A DNA stretch of 64,000 nucleotides. Source: Bin87 sp965207585. GTDB taxonomy: Bacteria; Chloroflexota; Dehalococcoidia; Lucifugimonadales; UBA3495. The position numbers were made by a program, and so were the translations under genes. How positions within the stretch are numbered: position 1 is the stretch's first letter; every line of letters begins with the position of its first letter. Shown here piece by piece: positions 36,286 through 45,273 of this stretch. The DNA is taken from the NCBI GenBank assembly GCA_965207585.1, contig CBDBMT010000003.1:2976001-3040000 (forward strand), given 5' to 3'. The notes under the pieces are model-generated. The model worked only from the letters and a program-made list of their open reading frames with translations, ran no database searches and had not been told where the DNA came from.

Positions 36286-38343
36286 TTAATCGTCGGACAG
36301 GCTGTCGGCGAGTATTTCCAGCACGTCGCGGGCGTCCTTGTTTTCGGAGTGGCCTTTGGACTGGATGCCCTCGGTCATCATCTGCAGACAGAATGGACAG
36401 GATACGCCCACCGTGTCGGCCTGGGTTTCCAGAAAGTGATCGGTGCGCGCGTGGTTGATCCGCTCACCCTGGCTCTCCTCAATCCACATGTGCCCGCCGC
36501 CAGCGCCACAGCAGAACCCGCGCTCCCGGCACCGGGGAGCCATCTCCACCAGCTTCAGGCCAGGGATGGCCCGGGCCACGTTGCGCGGTTCGTCATAAAC
36601 TCCGTTGTGGCGGCCCAGGTAGCAGGAGTCGTGGTAGGCCACCGACACGTCCATCATCTTCACCGGCTTGATCCTGCCTTCCCGGATCAGGCCGTCCACG
36701 AACTGGCTGTAGTGCAGCACTTCGTACTCCCCGCCGAATTGCGGGTATTCGTTCTTCATGGTGTTGAAGCAATGCGGGCAGATGGTGACGACGGTCTTCA
36801 CGTTGTAACCGTTCATCACCTCCACATTCTGCTGGGCCAGGATCTGGAACAGGTACTCGTTCCCCATGCGCCGTGCCGGGTCGCCGGTGCAGCTCTCTTC
36901 GTCACCCAGGATGGCGAAATCCACGCCCGCCGACTTCAGCACCTTGGCCATGGAACGGGCGATGCCCTGGCTGCGCTGTTCCAGCGCGCCGGTGCAGCCC
37001 ACCCAGAACAGAACCTCAGCGTCGGGTTTTTCGGCCATGGTCGGGACGTCGAGACCTTCGGCCCAGTCGGTGCGGGCGAAGGTGGTTCCCCGCCACGGGT
37101 GTCCGCGCTGCTCCATGCTCAGCAGGGCGTTCATGCCGGTCTCGGGTATTCGCGACTCTTCGAGAACCAGGCTGCGGCGCATGTCGATGATGGTAGGCAC
37201 GTGCTCGACCACCACGGGACATTCTTCCATGCAGGCTCCGCAGGATACGCAGTCCCACACCGCCTGCTCGGGGATCGCGCCGTCGATCAGTGGCATTGGC
37301 TCCACGTGCTCGGCGTCGCGCGCTCCCTGGTGCCCGATGGCAATCATGTGCTCCTTGAGGTTCTCCACGATGTGCATGGGAGAGAGAACCTTGCCGGTGG
37401 TGTGCGCCGGGCAGGCGTCGGTACATCGGCCACACACCGCGCAGGCGTAGCCGTCCAGCAGTTCTTTCCAAGTGAAGTCCTGTACCCGGGACGCGCCGAA
37501 CCGCTCGACGGTTTCCAGGTCCATGCTCGCCAGGGCGCCCCGCGGTTCCAGGTTGCGAAAGAAGGCGTTCAGCGGCGCGGCGACCATGTGGATGTGCTTC
37601 GAGAAGGGGATGTACAGCCCAAACCCAAGCACGATCAGCAGGTGCACCCACCAGAAGACTGCCTGCAAAATGCCGGCGATGGCCTCGGACATGCCCATCG
37701 CGCTGAGCCAATTTCCGATGGCGCCGCCGATGAACACGCCGGCCTCGGGGCCCGTGCCGCCGGCGGCCACGTAGAAGGAATGGACCAGCAGGGTCGCAAT
37801 CATCAGTCCGGCCGTCAGTCCTACAATGACAATGGACTCGCCCTTGCGGGTCAGGTCAAAGCTCAATCGGTGCGGCTGGGCGATCCAGCGGCGGAAGAGG
37901 GCCCAAGTGAGCGCGACCAGGATGACCGCCGCGAAGATATCCAGGTAGATGCTGTAGACCAGAACGCCGGTCCTGGTGAGGATGGTCTCGCCCAGCGGAT
38001 GCCAGATGGACCCGCCGAAGATGAAAATCAGGTACGACAGGCTGAAGGAGAGGAATCCCCAGAAGATGGCCGCGTGTCCCAATCCGGCCAGGTCGATGCT
38101 CCGCGAACGAGGGTCGAGGCTTCCCACCCGCTGCAACACTTTGCGCTGCCCTAGTACGATAGCGGCGGCCCCCAACAGCCTGGTCATCGGCCGGTCGAAT
38201 CGGGCCACGGGGAGGCCCTGCAGTACCAGACGGAATACGCGGTGGTACACGACGTAGTTGGCCACGCCGAACGCCAGCGCGGTCAGAACGTATACGCCAA
38301 CCCATACTGGAATAACGCCGAAAAGCGAATCGGGGGGAACCAT
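36286..38343 (-). CDS. Membrane Fe-S oxidoreductase with two 4Fe-4S and CCG domains (EtfD/HdrD-like)
   Basis: About 685 residues from ATG 38343 (AGGA five bases upstream; an in-frame ATG also exists at 38415). Residues ~1-245 hold about six transmembrane helices of nitrate-reductase-gamma type, likely a cytochrome b. Two ferredoxin motifs follow: C301-C304-C307-C311 (CAVCGRCTDACP) and C365-C368-C371-C375 (CVSCGACMEECP). Two cysteine-rich CCG domains end with CCGAGGGHMWIEE at 611. This architecture passes electrons between soluble donors such as ETF and the quinone pool (EtfD-like), or acts as a heterodisulfide-reductase relative. It would fit acyl-CoA oxidation. No ETF genes in the window. 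Confidence 0.85.
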   Translation of the reverse strand: MVPPDSLFGVIPVWVGVYVLTALAFGVANYVVYHRVFRLVLQGLPVARFDRPMTRLLGAAAIVLGQRKVLQRVGSLDPRSRSIDLAGLGHAAIFWGFLSFSLSYLIFIFGGSIWHPLGETILTRTGVLVYSIYLDIFAAVILVALTWALFRRWIAQPHRLSFDLTRKGESIVIVGLTAGLMIATLLVHSFYVAAGGTGPEAGVFIGGAIGNWLSAMGMSEAIAGILQAVFWWVHLLIVLGFGLYIPFSKHIHMVAAPLNAFFRNLEPRGALASMDLETVERFGASRVQDFTWKELLDGYACAVCGRCTDACPAHTTGKVLSPMHIVENLKEHMIAIGHQGARDAEHVEPMPLIDGAIPEQAVWDCVSCGACMEECPVVVEHVPTIIDMRRSLVLEESRIPETGMNALLSMEQRGHPWRGTTFARTDWAEGLDVPTMAEKPDAEVLFWVGCTGALEQRSQGIARSMAKVLKSAGVDFAILGDEESCTGDPARRMGNEYLFQILAQQNVEVMNGYNVKTVVTICPHCFNTMKNEYPQFGGEYEVLHYSQFVDGLIREGRIKPVKMMDVSVAYHDSCYLGRHNGVYDEPRNVARAIPGLKLVEMAPRCRERGFCCGAGGGHMWIEESQGERINHARTDHFLETQADTVGVSCPFCLQMMTEGIQSKGHSENKDARDVLEILADSLSDD

Positions 38344-38675
38344 CGCAGTCCTGTCCTGGAGCGTCGCGCGACGTGTCGGAACGCTCGTACCTAAAATCGG
38401 CGGGTAGTTTATCACACGGGGATGCCCGACCCGGCCCGTCGACGCACATGGGACACAGGACGCTCGAACATCCTACGCAAGGTCGATGCCGGCGCCATCT
38501 CTCGCACGATATTCCGCAACGCATGACACGTTGACGAGTGGTTCCGATGCAGTGGCCATGGCTGCCGTGTCGGATTATGGCAATCGGCGTTATAATAGGC
38601 AAAGCAATATCAGCAGCGAGTTATCGTTTCGGCACGACGCGGCAGCGAATGCGCTACCTGCAATGAGGTTGGCAG
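38344..38675 (+). other. Intergenic region between divergent Fe-S reductase and HNH genes
   Basis: 332 bases without a supported gene. A TATAAT box at 38591-38596 is a plausible -10 for the plus-strand HNH gene, but no good -35 lies 16-18 bases before it. Short open frames here are not conserved-looking. The promoter of the minus-strand Fe-S gene must also lie here. Confidence 0.4.
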
Positions 38676-39407
38676 ATGGCAAGCCGGGGACGAACGGGTC
38701 GAAAAAAGGGTGCGGTCAGGAACCGGACGAATGGCCGACAACCCAACACCAACAGCTCGGGCGGAAGGCCCGGTAGATCTGGCGCTTCTGGGGTAGCGGA
38801 GGAAGATCAACGCAACGGTAAAGCCCCGGTTCCGGGTCGGCTGACCGCCCCGGTTCTGGTCCTGAACCTCAATTACGTTCCGGTCAACGTCTGTACCGTG
38901 CGCCGCGCCATCGTGCTGGTCGCCAAAGGCAAGGCCGAACTCCTGGAGCAGCGAGCCGAGCCCTCTCCGATCCGCACCTATAATGCCGCTCTGGATTCCC
39001 CTTCGATCATCCGCCTCGTTTACCTGGTCAAGCGGCCTTTTGCCCCGCGCCGCCTGTCCAAGAAGGAAGTGTTCCTCCGGGACCACTACACCTGCCAATA
39101 CTGCGGAAAGCGCTCCCAGCAACTTACCCTCGACCACGTGGTTCCGCGCCGGCAACACGGACCGCACACGTGGGACAACGTCGTGGCGGCCTGCGGGCGG
39201 TGCAACCTGGACAAGGCGGGGCGGACGCCGGAGGAGGCGAACATGAAGCTGCGCCGGCTGCCGACCGCTCCGCAGCCCAACCCCTACCGCATCCTGGAAA
39301 ACCGGACCATCCTGGAAGAGTGGAAACAGTACATCCCCTGGCAATCCGCCAGCAGGTCGCGGAACGGCAGCGAAAGCGAACCGGCGTTGATGGCGGTAGC
39401 AGACTGA
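38676..39407 (+). CDS. HNH endonuclease
   Basis: 243 residues. Residues 1-55 are a basic, Gly/Arg/Asn-rich low-complexity leader. The HNH domain lies around residues 125-190: CQYCGKRSQQLTLDHVVPR (zinc Cys pair, then catalytic DH), with W-D-N and CGRCN for the remaining metal ligands. The segment before it (APVLVLNLNYVPVNVCTVRRA) is typical of a widespread free-standing bacterial HNH family with unknown role, perhaps DNA repair. An Smr-domain gene follows after 6 bases. Confidence 0.88.
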   Translation: MASRGRTGRKKGAVRNRTNGRQPNTNSSGGRPGRSGASGVAEEDQRNGKAPVPGRLTAPVLVLNLNYVPVNVCTVRRAIVLVAKGKAELLEQRAEPSPIRTYNAALDSPSIIRLVYLVKRPFAPRRLSKKEVFLRDHYTCQYCGKRSQQLTLDHVVPRRQHGPHTWDNVVAACGRCNLDKAGRTPEEANMKLRRLPTAPQPNPYRILENRTILEEWKQYIPWQSASRSRNGSESEPALMAVAD

Positions 39408-39413
39408 CCCTCC

Positions 39414-39869
39414 ATGGCCAGCATCGACCTCCACGGCAGGACCTGGTCCGAATCCCTTGTCGAGTTGATCGACGCCTATAACCGCACCCTGTCGTCAGGC
39501 TCGTCGTCGGAAACGCTGGACATAGTGCATGGGTACGGCTCGTCGGGCGCCGGCGGGACCATGCGGGTCCGGGTGCGCTCCTTCCTTGCGACTCACGCTC
39601 ACCGGCTTGAATACGTGACTGGCGAAGACGCGGACGCTAATCCGGGCCACACGGTGGTGATGCCCATCGAGCCATTGCCAGAGGTTGGCGACTTGCTCGC
39701 CGAAGAGGTCCTGGAATACTGCGAGACCCCGCGAACTCAGAGCAAGATTACCGGGAAATTCCGTCGCCATGGCGATCCGAGGGTCATGCAGGCCATCCGC
39801 ACCCTGGAAAAACAAGGGCGGCTCCGTGCGGTGACCAAGGGGCGGAACAAAGCTTACGAAGCGATTTAG
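39414..39869 (+). CDS. Smr-domain protein with C-terminal winged helix-like region
   Basis: 151 residues. The Smr domain (1-75) begins with DLHG (SIDLHGRTWSESLVELID) and contains the HGYGSSGAGGTMR motif, matching the H-G-x-G-x-G of MutS2 C-terminal nuclease domains. Residues ~85-150 (VLEYCETPRTQSKITGKF and following) resemble a small winged helix. The Smr domain cleaves RNA or branched DNA. Directly after the HNH gene, so both may work on nucleic acids. Confidence 0.8.
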   Translation: MASIDLHGRTWSESLVELIDAYNRTLSSGSSSETLDIVHGYGSSGAGGTMRVRVRSFLATHAHRLEYVTGEDADANPGHTVVMPIEPLPEVGDLLAEEVLEYCETPRTQSKITGKFRRHGDPRVMQAIRTLEKQGRLRAVTKGRNKAYEAI

Positions 39870-39885
39870 CCGCCCGTCGCACGCT

Positions 39886-40938
39886 TTAAGTTGCCGCCGG
39901 CACCGCCAGCATCATGTACTCCAAGGCCAGCCTGGGGTTGACGTTGGCATCCAGCGCGCTCAGCGTCTCTCGGACGCTCTCCAGAAAGATGACGACGTCG
40001 GCCGTGGTCGTTGCGTCGGCCTGCGCGGTCAGTTCATCGCGCCGGTCATCGTTGTGGACATGCTCGACCAACCCCTCCTTGATGAGCATGACGTCCCGCC
40101 ACCAGCGTTCCCAGAGGTACAGCTCCTGTCGAACTGACTCGCGGTCGCCGGAAAAGCTGCCGGCCAGAGTGTTCGCGTAATTGAACCGCGCGTCCAATGG
40201 TGATGACCCCATCGCCGCGATTTGCTCCAACCGTTCCCGGTGGGCGTCCAGCAGCGGGGGATCGTCAAGGGCGTTGATAGCCCACCCCGGGCAGCCCCGG
40301 GCCAGTCGCGCCAAGCGGAGGGCCGCACCCGCTTCGACACCTTTCCTGGACACCAAGAACTCGTATAACGCGTTGCCAGGCATCGGGCGCAAGGCAAGCG
40401 TACGGCACCGGGACCGGATGGTGGGAAGCATGGCGTCTTCGTTGGTGGTAAGCAGTAGTACCAGAACCTGAGCCGGCGGTTCTTCCAGAGTCTTCAACAG
40501 CGCGTTGGCCGGCTCGCTCTGACCCGCCGAGAGAGTCTCGGCACCGTCGAAGATCACCACTTTCCACGAACCCTCCACCGGCGTTATGGCGAGGAAGCTC
40601 TCCGCTTCGCGCACCTGGTCGATGCTGATCCGGGTTGATACCCTCGGATCGCCGCCCACCGCTACGATCTTCAGATCGGCAAACACCCCGCGGCGTACCC
40701 GGATGCATGAGTCGCAGTACCCGCACGGTCCTGCGTCCTCGCCTTGATCCGCAAACATGGACCCGGCTTGTTGCCCGTTGAGAACCGCACAGTTAACCGC
40801 CGCGGCCAGATCCAGGGCCAGGGTCATTTTGCCTACGTGCGGGGGACCTGAAAGAAGGTAAGCGTGAGCCAAACGACCTGCGCCCAGTCCCACCTCAAGC
40901 TGTTTCAGCAGATGGTCCTGCCCGATGGTCGACCACAC
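39886..40938 (-). CDS. holB: DNA polymerase III subunit delta'
   Basis: 350 residues. AAA+ clamp-loader subunit: P-loop region LLSGPPHVGKMTLAL, zinc-binding cysteines (CGYCDSCIRVRRG), Walker B-like segment VVIFDGAETLS, and sensor 1 TTNEDAMLPTIRSRC. It opens the beta clamp with tau/gamma and delta. It lies 48 bases downstream of lysA on the same strand. Confidence 0.85.
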   Translation of the reverse strand: MWSTIGQDHLLKQLEVGLGAGRLAHAYLLSGPPHVGKMTLALDLAAAVNCAVLNGQQAGSMFADQGEDAGPCGYCDSCIRVRRGVFADLKIVAVGGDPRVSTRISIDQVREAESFLAITPVEGSWKVVIFDGAETLSAGQSEPANALLKTLEEPPAQVLVLLLTTNEDAMLPTIRSRCRTLALRPMPGNALYEFLVSRKGVEAGAALRLARLARGCPGWAINALDDPPLLDAHRERLEQIAAMGSSPLDARFNYANTLAGSFSGDRESVRQELYLWERWWRDVMLIKEGLVEHVHNDDRRDELTAQADATTTADVVIFLESVRETLSALDANVNPRLALEYMMLAVPAAT

Positions 40939-40986
40939 GCCGCTGGTCCTGTCGACGGTCCTGGGACGCAGTACCGGCTGGCCGGT

Positions 40987-42300
40987 TTACAGATCACACA
41001 GCATCATGTCCGCGTAGGACTCGCGCCGGCGGATCAGCCGGCTTTCTCCATCCTTCACCAGCACGATGGGAGGGCGCGGATTGAGATTGTAGTTGCTGGC
41101 CATGGAAGGGCAATAGGCGCCGGCCGCGGGTATAGCGATCACGTCGCCGGCCGCAGGAGTGGGCAGCAGGATGTCCGACGCCAGAACGTCCCCCGATTCG
41201 CAATACTTGCCGGCGATGGTTACGGTGGCGTCGGGATCGGCGCCAGGACGGTTGGCGGAGAGCACCTCGTAGGACGCCTGGTACAGCGCCGGGCGGATGT
41301 TGTCGCCCATGCCGCCGTCCACGCTGACGTAGGTGCGGACACCAGGTATCTCCTTGATGGCGCCAATTCGATACAGCGCCACGCCCGCCGGCCCGATGAT
41401 GGAACGGCCCGGCTCAATCACCAGGGCCGGGTGCTCCATGCCCAATTCTTCGCAAGTTGCGGTCAGCGTGCCCACGATGGCTTCCGCGTAGTCGTCGGCG
41501 GCCGGCGGTTGGTCGTGCCGGGTGTAGGCGATGGCGAACCCCCCTCCAGGGCTGAACTCCTGGAGGTTGAGGCCCTGTTCGCGCAGTCCGGCCGCAAAGC
41601 GCAGTACCAGGTCGGTGGCCGCCTGGTAGGGCTCCAGCTCGAAAATCGGTGATCCCAGGTGGAAGTGCAACCCCTGGAGATTGAGATGGGGTGCGGCAAT
41701 GGCCTGCTGGATCGCCTTCTCAGCGTCGCCGGTCTGGATCGAGAAACCAAACTTGGAATCGATGATGCCGGTGGTGGTGTAAGCGTGGGTGTGCGGGTCG
41801 ATGCCGGGTGAAACGCGCACGAGAATGTCCTGGGGTTTCCCGGCCTCAGCGCAGATGCGTTCCAGCAGGTCCAGCTCGTGGAAGCTGTCCACCACGACGC
41901 GGCCGATGCCGGCGGCCACCGCCTCTTCCAGCTCGGCCGGCGTCTTGTTGTTGCCGTGGAAATACACCCTGTCCAACGGAACATCCCCGGCCATGGCGAC
42001 GGCCAGCTCACCGCCCGACACCACGTCCAGCCCTAGGCCCTCTTCCGCAAAAATACGCGCCAATGCGGGGTTGATATACGCCTTGGAGGCATACACCGCC
42101 TGGGCGTTGGGGTAACGCGATGCGAACGCGCTGGCAAACTGCCGACACCTTGAGCGCAGGGTAAATTCATCCAGGACGTACAGCGGCGTGCCGTACTGCT
42201 CGACCAGATCGACGGCGTCGCACCCGCCGATGGTCAGGTGTCCGGCGGAATTGGTGTCGGTGGTGTCGGGAAAAACGTGGGTGAGGTGTTGCGGCAGCAT
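40987..42300 (-). CDS. lysA: Diaminopimelate decarboxylase
   Basis: 437 residues. Fold-type III PLP enzyme that makes L-lysine from meso-diaminopimelate. The PLP lysine is in AVYASKAYINPALARIF. Further signatures are HFHLGSPIFELEPY, EPGRSIIGPAGVALY, DGGMGDNIRPALYQ and YCESGDVLASDI. The length matches LysA. No lysine riboswitch is recognisable in the 166-base upstream gap. Confidence 0.95.
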   Translation of the reverse strand: MLPQHLTHVFPDTTDTNSAGHLTIGGCDAVDLVEQYGTPLYVLDEFTLRSRCRQFASAFASRYPNAQAVYASKAYINPALARIFAEEGLGLDVVSGGELAVAMAGDVPLDRVYFHGNNKTPAELEEAVAAGIGRVVVDSFHELDLLERICAEAGKPQDILVRVSPGIDPHTHAYTTTGIIDSKFGFSIQTGDAEKAIQQAIAAPHLNLQGLHFHLGSPIFELEPYQAATDLVLRFAAGLREQGLNLQEFSPGGGFAIAYTRHDQPPAADDYAEAIVGTLTATCEELGMEHPALVIEPGRSIIGPAGVALYRIGAIKEIPGVRTYVSVDGGMGDNIRPALYQASYEVLSANRPGADPDATVTIAGKYCESGDVLASDILLPTPAAGDVIAIPAAGAYCPSMASNYNLNPRPPIVLVKDGESRLIRRRESYADMMLCDL

Positions 42301-42466
42301 GGGACGCTCCGGTTAGCCTATGGCATGATGGGAGCGTAATTTAGCACAGCCTATCGTTTCCGTCATTCGAAGGGCGGCCGGCATTCATAGTAACCCGGCG
42401 TCATGCCCGCAGGCGCTCTACCCGGGCGAATCCACTGGTTGGAGCGACAACCATCCCTGCCAAACG

Positions 42467-42979
42467 TCAACCCAGCGTAATGACTCCCCGGCCGATCAAA
42501 TCTTCGATGGTTCGCCGTGCCAAATCGGCGGTCACGCCCAGTTCATTGGCGAGGGCGCTCACCGATATGTTGCCGTTAGCCTGAACCACCCAATCCATGA
42601 CCTGCTGCTCGAGCTCGCTGAGTTGAGCCGAGGCCGGAACCGGGGTCTGGGTGGGCGGTGGCGGTGCGGGACTCGGTTGCCGGGGCGCGCCGGAAGGGCT
42701 CGAAGCGACCGTGTTCTGCGTCGGGTCGCCCTGGCGGCGCACGTTTGCGAACCCTCCATTCCCTTGAAACTTCTGGTAGGCCACTACGCCACCGGCCGCC
42801 AGGCCCGCCACTACCGGGAGCAGCAGAAAGAAAATGCCGAACCGCATTGCCAGGAAGCCGCCCACCAGGAAGCCAAGCGCCAATCCGCTCAAAACGACGA
42901 TCAGCAAACCTCTCGGGTTGTAGCCGCCCGCCAGTTCAACCAGGTCGTCAACCAATTTTCGCAACTTGTCGTTGTTCAT
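42467..42979 (-). CDS. Membrane protein with C-terminal winged-helix domain
   Basis: 170 residues. Two hydrophobic helices (about 24-44 and 46-68), a Pro/Ser/Thr-rich linker (90-115) and a C-terminal helix-turn-helix-like domain (LSELEQQVMDWVVQANGN, ISVSALANELGVTADLARR). It may be a membrane-tethered regulator. It follows the PH-domain gene by 16 bases on the same strand, so the two form a small operon. No known family. Confidence 0.55.
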   Translation of the reverse strand: MNNDKLRKLVDDLVELAGGYNPRGLLIVVLSGLALGFLVGGFLAMRFGIFFLLLPVVAGLAAGGVVAYQKFQGNGGFANVRRQGDPTQNTVASSPSGAPRQPSPAPPPPTQTPVPASAQLSELEQQVMDWVVQANGNISVSALANELGVTADLARRTIEDLIGRGVITLG

Positions 42980-42995
42980 GTCTCACACCACCGGA

Positions 42996-43454
42996 TCAGG
43001 GGTTCAACGTGACCCTCACCGGCCCGCTGGCCGGGGCTCCATAGAGAAGGGACTGGCGAGCGCAGGCGATGGCGTCCAGGAACTCCGTGGGCAGCGCCCC
43101 TTGCAATACGTCGTTCCCCAATTCCACTCGCTCTTCACCGCCGGCGTCCACAACCATCATGTCTTGGCGGCCGAAGAACCAGACCAGCAGGTAGATCAGC
43201 CCCGGCACTGCGAAAAACAGCGACAGGATGAGAAACGTCTTCAAGGAGAATCGTTTCCGAAAGCTCCCGTAGGTGGCGGTCACCACCATGTCCAATGGCA
43301 TCCACAGGTCGTACTCCTGACCCGATTGGGCGTACCCGATGATCACCCGGTAGGTCGTGACGGTCAGGTGCGAGCGAGACCCGGCGCCGGGCATGCCGGT
43401 TCGCATCGCCGTTGACCAGACTTCCGTTTCTCCAGGACACAGAGCGAATGGCAT
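42996..43454 (-). CDS. Small membrane protein with bacterial PH-like domain
   Basis: 152 residues from ATG 43454, chosen because AGGAGG lies five bases upstream; the open frame extends to 43610 but the added part is not conserved-looking. The N-terminal half (CPGETEVWSTAMRTG, HLTVTTYRVIIGY) has the strand pattern of bacterial PH (YvbH/PH-type) domains. A hydrophobic hairpin (LKTFLILSLFFAVPGLIYLLV) lies at about residues 85-105. The C-terminal domain ends in LLYGAPASGPVRVTLNP. Function unknown. Confidence 0.55.
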   Translation of the reverse strand: MPFALCPGETEVWSTAMRTGMPGAGSRSHLTVTTYRVIIGYAQSGQEYDLWMPLDMVVTATYGSFRKRFSLKTFLILSLFFAVPGLIYLLVWFFGRQDMMVVDAGGEERVELGNDVLQGALPTEFLDAIACARQSLLYGAPASGPVRVTLNP

Positions 43455-43897
43455 AGGTTCCTCCTGAGTCGTCAGCTCTTGAGCAAGTCCGGTAACGGCA
43501 GGCGGCTGCGCTCCTTGCAGCTCCTGTCGTTGGCGGGTCCTCTCTTCCCTCCAAAGGAATAGGTGACTTTTGAAACCGTAACCAGATGCCGCATTACTGT
43601 CCATAGACAATAGTCTATTTGACTGATAATCTATATTTTATTACCCTATACTAATCGTTGCAGATTGAACGCTCATCGAAGCGCCTATGGCTGGCGGATT
43701 CGCCAGTAGGAGTTCCCGGGGCCCGTCTCGCGAAGGGGCGTCCTCGTCGCGCCGATTGCCGTGCACCTGCGAGCCCGGATCGGCGGCGCCAAGCCTGTTG
43801 TAAGGGTTCGGTTGCATCGCGGCCGGCACGTTAGAGGCAACACTGGCGCGCCTCTGTCATACCAACCGACCGAGCTATACGAACAAGGAGAGCCGCC
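43455..43897 (+). other. Gene-poor AT-rich region upstream of the PH-domain gene
   Basis: 443 bases without a convincing gene. It includes an AT-rich stretch (43590-43660) unlike the surrounding high-GC DNA, containing a perfect inverted repeat ATAGAC-AATA-GTCTAT at 43603-43618. Short minus-strand open frames here have no recognisable features. Confidence 0.5.
43603..43618. promoter_or_regulatory. Palindromic site, possible operator
   Basis: Perfect 6-bp inverted repeat with 4-base spacer (ATAGACAATAGTCTAT) in AT-rich DNA. It resembles operators of small XRE-type controllers; one is encoded 0.5 kb away. Direct evidence of binding is lacking. Confidence 0.35.
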
Positions 43898-43987
43898 ATG
43901 ACCAGCAATTTCATCACTCGCCTTCGTTGCCACAAGAGAAGCCACGGCGCGCGTAAAACCGCCCTCCGCCGATCCAGCCGGCATTGA
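43898..43987 (+). CDS. Possible basic 29-residue peptide
   Basis: Short open frame with AAGGAG eight bases before ATG 43898. It encodes MTSNFITRLRCHKRSHGARK followed by TALRRSSRH: about a third Arg/Lys, two Cys/His pairs, no membrane segment. No family recognised; could be a small toxin, a leader peptide or chance. Confidence 0.3.
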   Translation: MTSNFITRLRCHKRSHGARKTALRRSSRH

Positions 43988-44173
43988 CTGACGTCTGCAT
44001 CGCCCCATCGCAGCGCCGGTCTGGGCGCATTGGCCGGTTGGCTGGGTTTAGCGCCGATTTCCAGGCTGCGTTTCTTTGAATAGCTGCTCCTGACATCACC
44101 ATGAGCAACACTTCCCCTTCCGTGCATAGACAATTGGCACGGACGGGGCGCACTCCGATGTCAGGGCATGATC

Positions 44174-44380
44174 ATGAGAAGTTATCAAAGGGCATTTGGC
44201 CAGTACATACGGCAATTACGCAATCAGCGCAATTACAGACAGGAAAGGTTGGCGTTGGAATGCGGCATCCATGCCACCTATTTGTCCGGTATTGAACGCG
44301 GCATTCGCAACCCGTCGCTGAGGATCATTCGCGCGCTGGCCAGAGGACTGGGCGTTGCGGTGAGTGAGTTGTTCGATTGA
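44174..44380 (+). CDS. Small XRE-family HTH regulator (controller-protein-like)
   Basis: 68 residues from ATG 44174, almost entirely one Cro/C1-type helix-turn-helix: FGQYIRQLRNQRNYRQERLA, GIHATYLSGIERGIRNPSL, IIRALARGLGVAVSELF. This is the size and motif of restriction-modification controller (C) proteins. No methylase or restriction gene is adjacent. The two HEPN-like genes follow 114 bases downstream. Confidence 0.8.
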   Translation: MRSYQRAFGQYIRQLRNQRNYRQERLALECGIHATYLSGIERGIRNPSLRIIRALARGLGVAVSELFD

Positions 44381-44493
44381 GGCGTGCGGCCGCTCTCGGT
44401 TAATGGGAGCATAAATCGATCCTATCTGCCCCTCTGCTATACTCGCGGCGCGATATGCCCGCGCCATGCCGTGGAGGAGAGAGGAGAGCTCAC

Positions 44494-44874
44494 GTGACCG
44501 CCGCTGAAACCGACGCCGTCGCCCACTACCGCAAGGAGAGCTGGCGTCTGCTGGGGCAGGTGGACGTTGAGTTGGAACGGGGCGACCTGGAATCCGCATC
44601 ACAGGCGCTGTGGGACGCCGCCGCCCACGGCCTCAAAGCCGCCGCCGCGCGCCGGGGGTGGCCCCACGAAACCGTCCGCGAGCAACTGTACGTCGTCATC
44701 CCTCTGATTCAGGAAGAAGGCGGCCCCGTTGACCTCAACACCAACGCCATTATCGCCCACAGCTTTGACCGGCGCGACCGGGCCTGGATAATACCAATCG
44801 ACGCGGCAGGCATTAAATACTGCCGGGACGTGCCAGTGCCGGAGCTGCTCAAACTCCTGGAGAGCATGGACTGA
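44494..44874 (+). CDS. HEPN/PaREP1-like small protein (first of tandem pair)
   Basis: 126 residues, GTG start 44494 after the ribosome site GAGGAGAGAGGAGAG. The helical core YRKESWRLLGQVDVELERGD, LESASQALWDAAAHGLKAAA is followed by ARRGWPH, giving an R-x4-H motif as in HEPN proteins such as PaREP1. The downstream gene overlaps its stop (ATGG/TGATGG) and is a paralogue. HEPN small proteins are often toxins or nucleotide-binding partners; no nucleotidyltransferase (MNT) partner is seen. Confidence 0.6.
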   Translation: MTAAETDAVAHYRKESWRLLGQVDVELERGDLESASQALWDAAAHGLKAAAARRGWPHETVREQLYVVIPLIQEEGGPVDLNTNAIIAHSFDRRDRAWIIPIDAAGIKYCRDVPVPELLKLLESMD

Positions 44875-45242
44875 TGGTTGTGCCGCGAAACCATCGCTAC
44901 TATCAGGAACGCAGCCATCACTTTCTGACGCTAGTGAACGATTTTCTGGACCGCGGCGAATTGGAGATTGCCTGCGAAGTCCTGTGGGGCGCCGCCGCTC
45001 ATGCCATCAAATCCGTTGCCCAACGCAAAGGTTGGGAGCATGGTTCACACGGATTGTTACTGATTACGATTAACCGCCTGATTGCGGAGACCGGCGCGCC
45101 ACCACATCTGCACGGTCAATACCGGATGGCGTCCGACTTTCACGTCGGCTTTTACGGCGACCGGTTATTCGGACCGGAACACCTGCGCATGGCCCCGGGG
45201 CTGATCGCCGAGTTCATCCAAACGCTGGAAAGCCTGCCCTGA
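44874..45242 (+). CDS. HEPN/PaREP1-like small protein (second of tandem pair)
   Basis: 122 residues; its ATG overlaps the stop of the preceding gene. Same core as its neighbour: YQERSHHFLTLVNDFLDRGE, LEIACEVLWGAAAHAIKSVA, then QRKGWEH (R-x4-H). The tail differs (HLHGQYRMASDFHVGFYGD). The pair probably arose by tandem duplication and may form a heterodimer. Confidence 0.6.
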   Translation: MVVPRNHRYYQERSHHFLTLVNDFLDRGELEIACEVLWGAAAHAIKSVAQRKGWEHGSHGLLLITINRLIAETGAPPHLHGQYRMASDFHVGFYGDRLFGPEHLRMAPGLIAEFIQTLESLP

Positions 45243-45273
45243 TCCGGCAACGCATCCGCCTCATTGACCTAAT

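Noticed and set aside
36277..38154. 625-residue plus-strand frame
   Set aside because: Lies wholly opposite the Fe-S oxidoreductase, whose cysteine motifs are clearly real on the minus strand.
42301..42466. Lysine riboswitch before lysA
   Set aside because: The 166-base leader shows none of the conserved riboswitch core segments and is short for this class.
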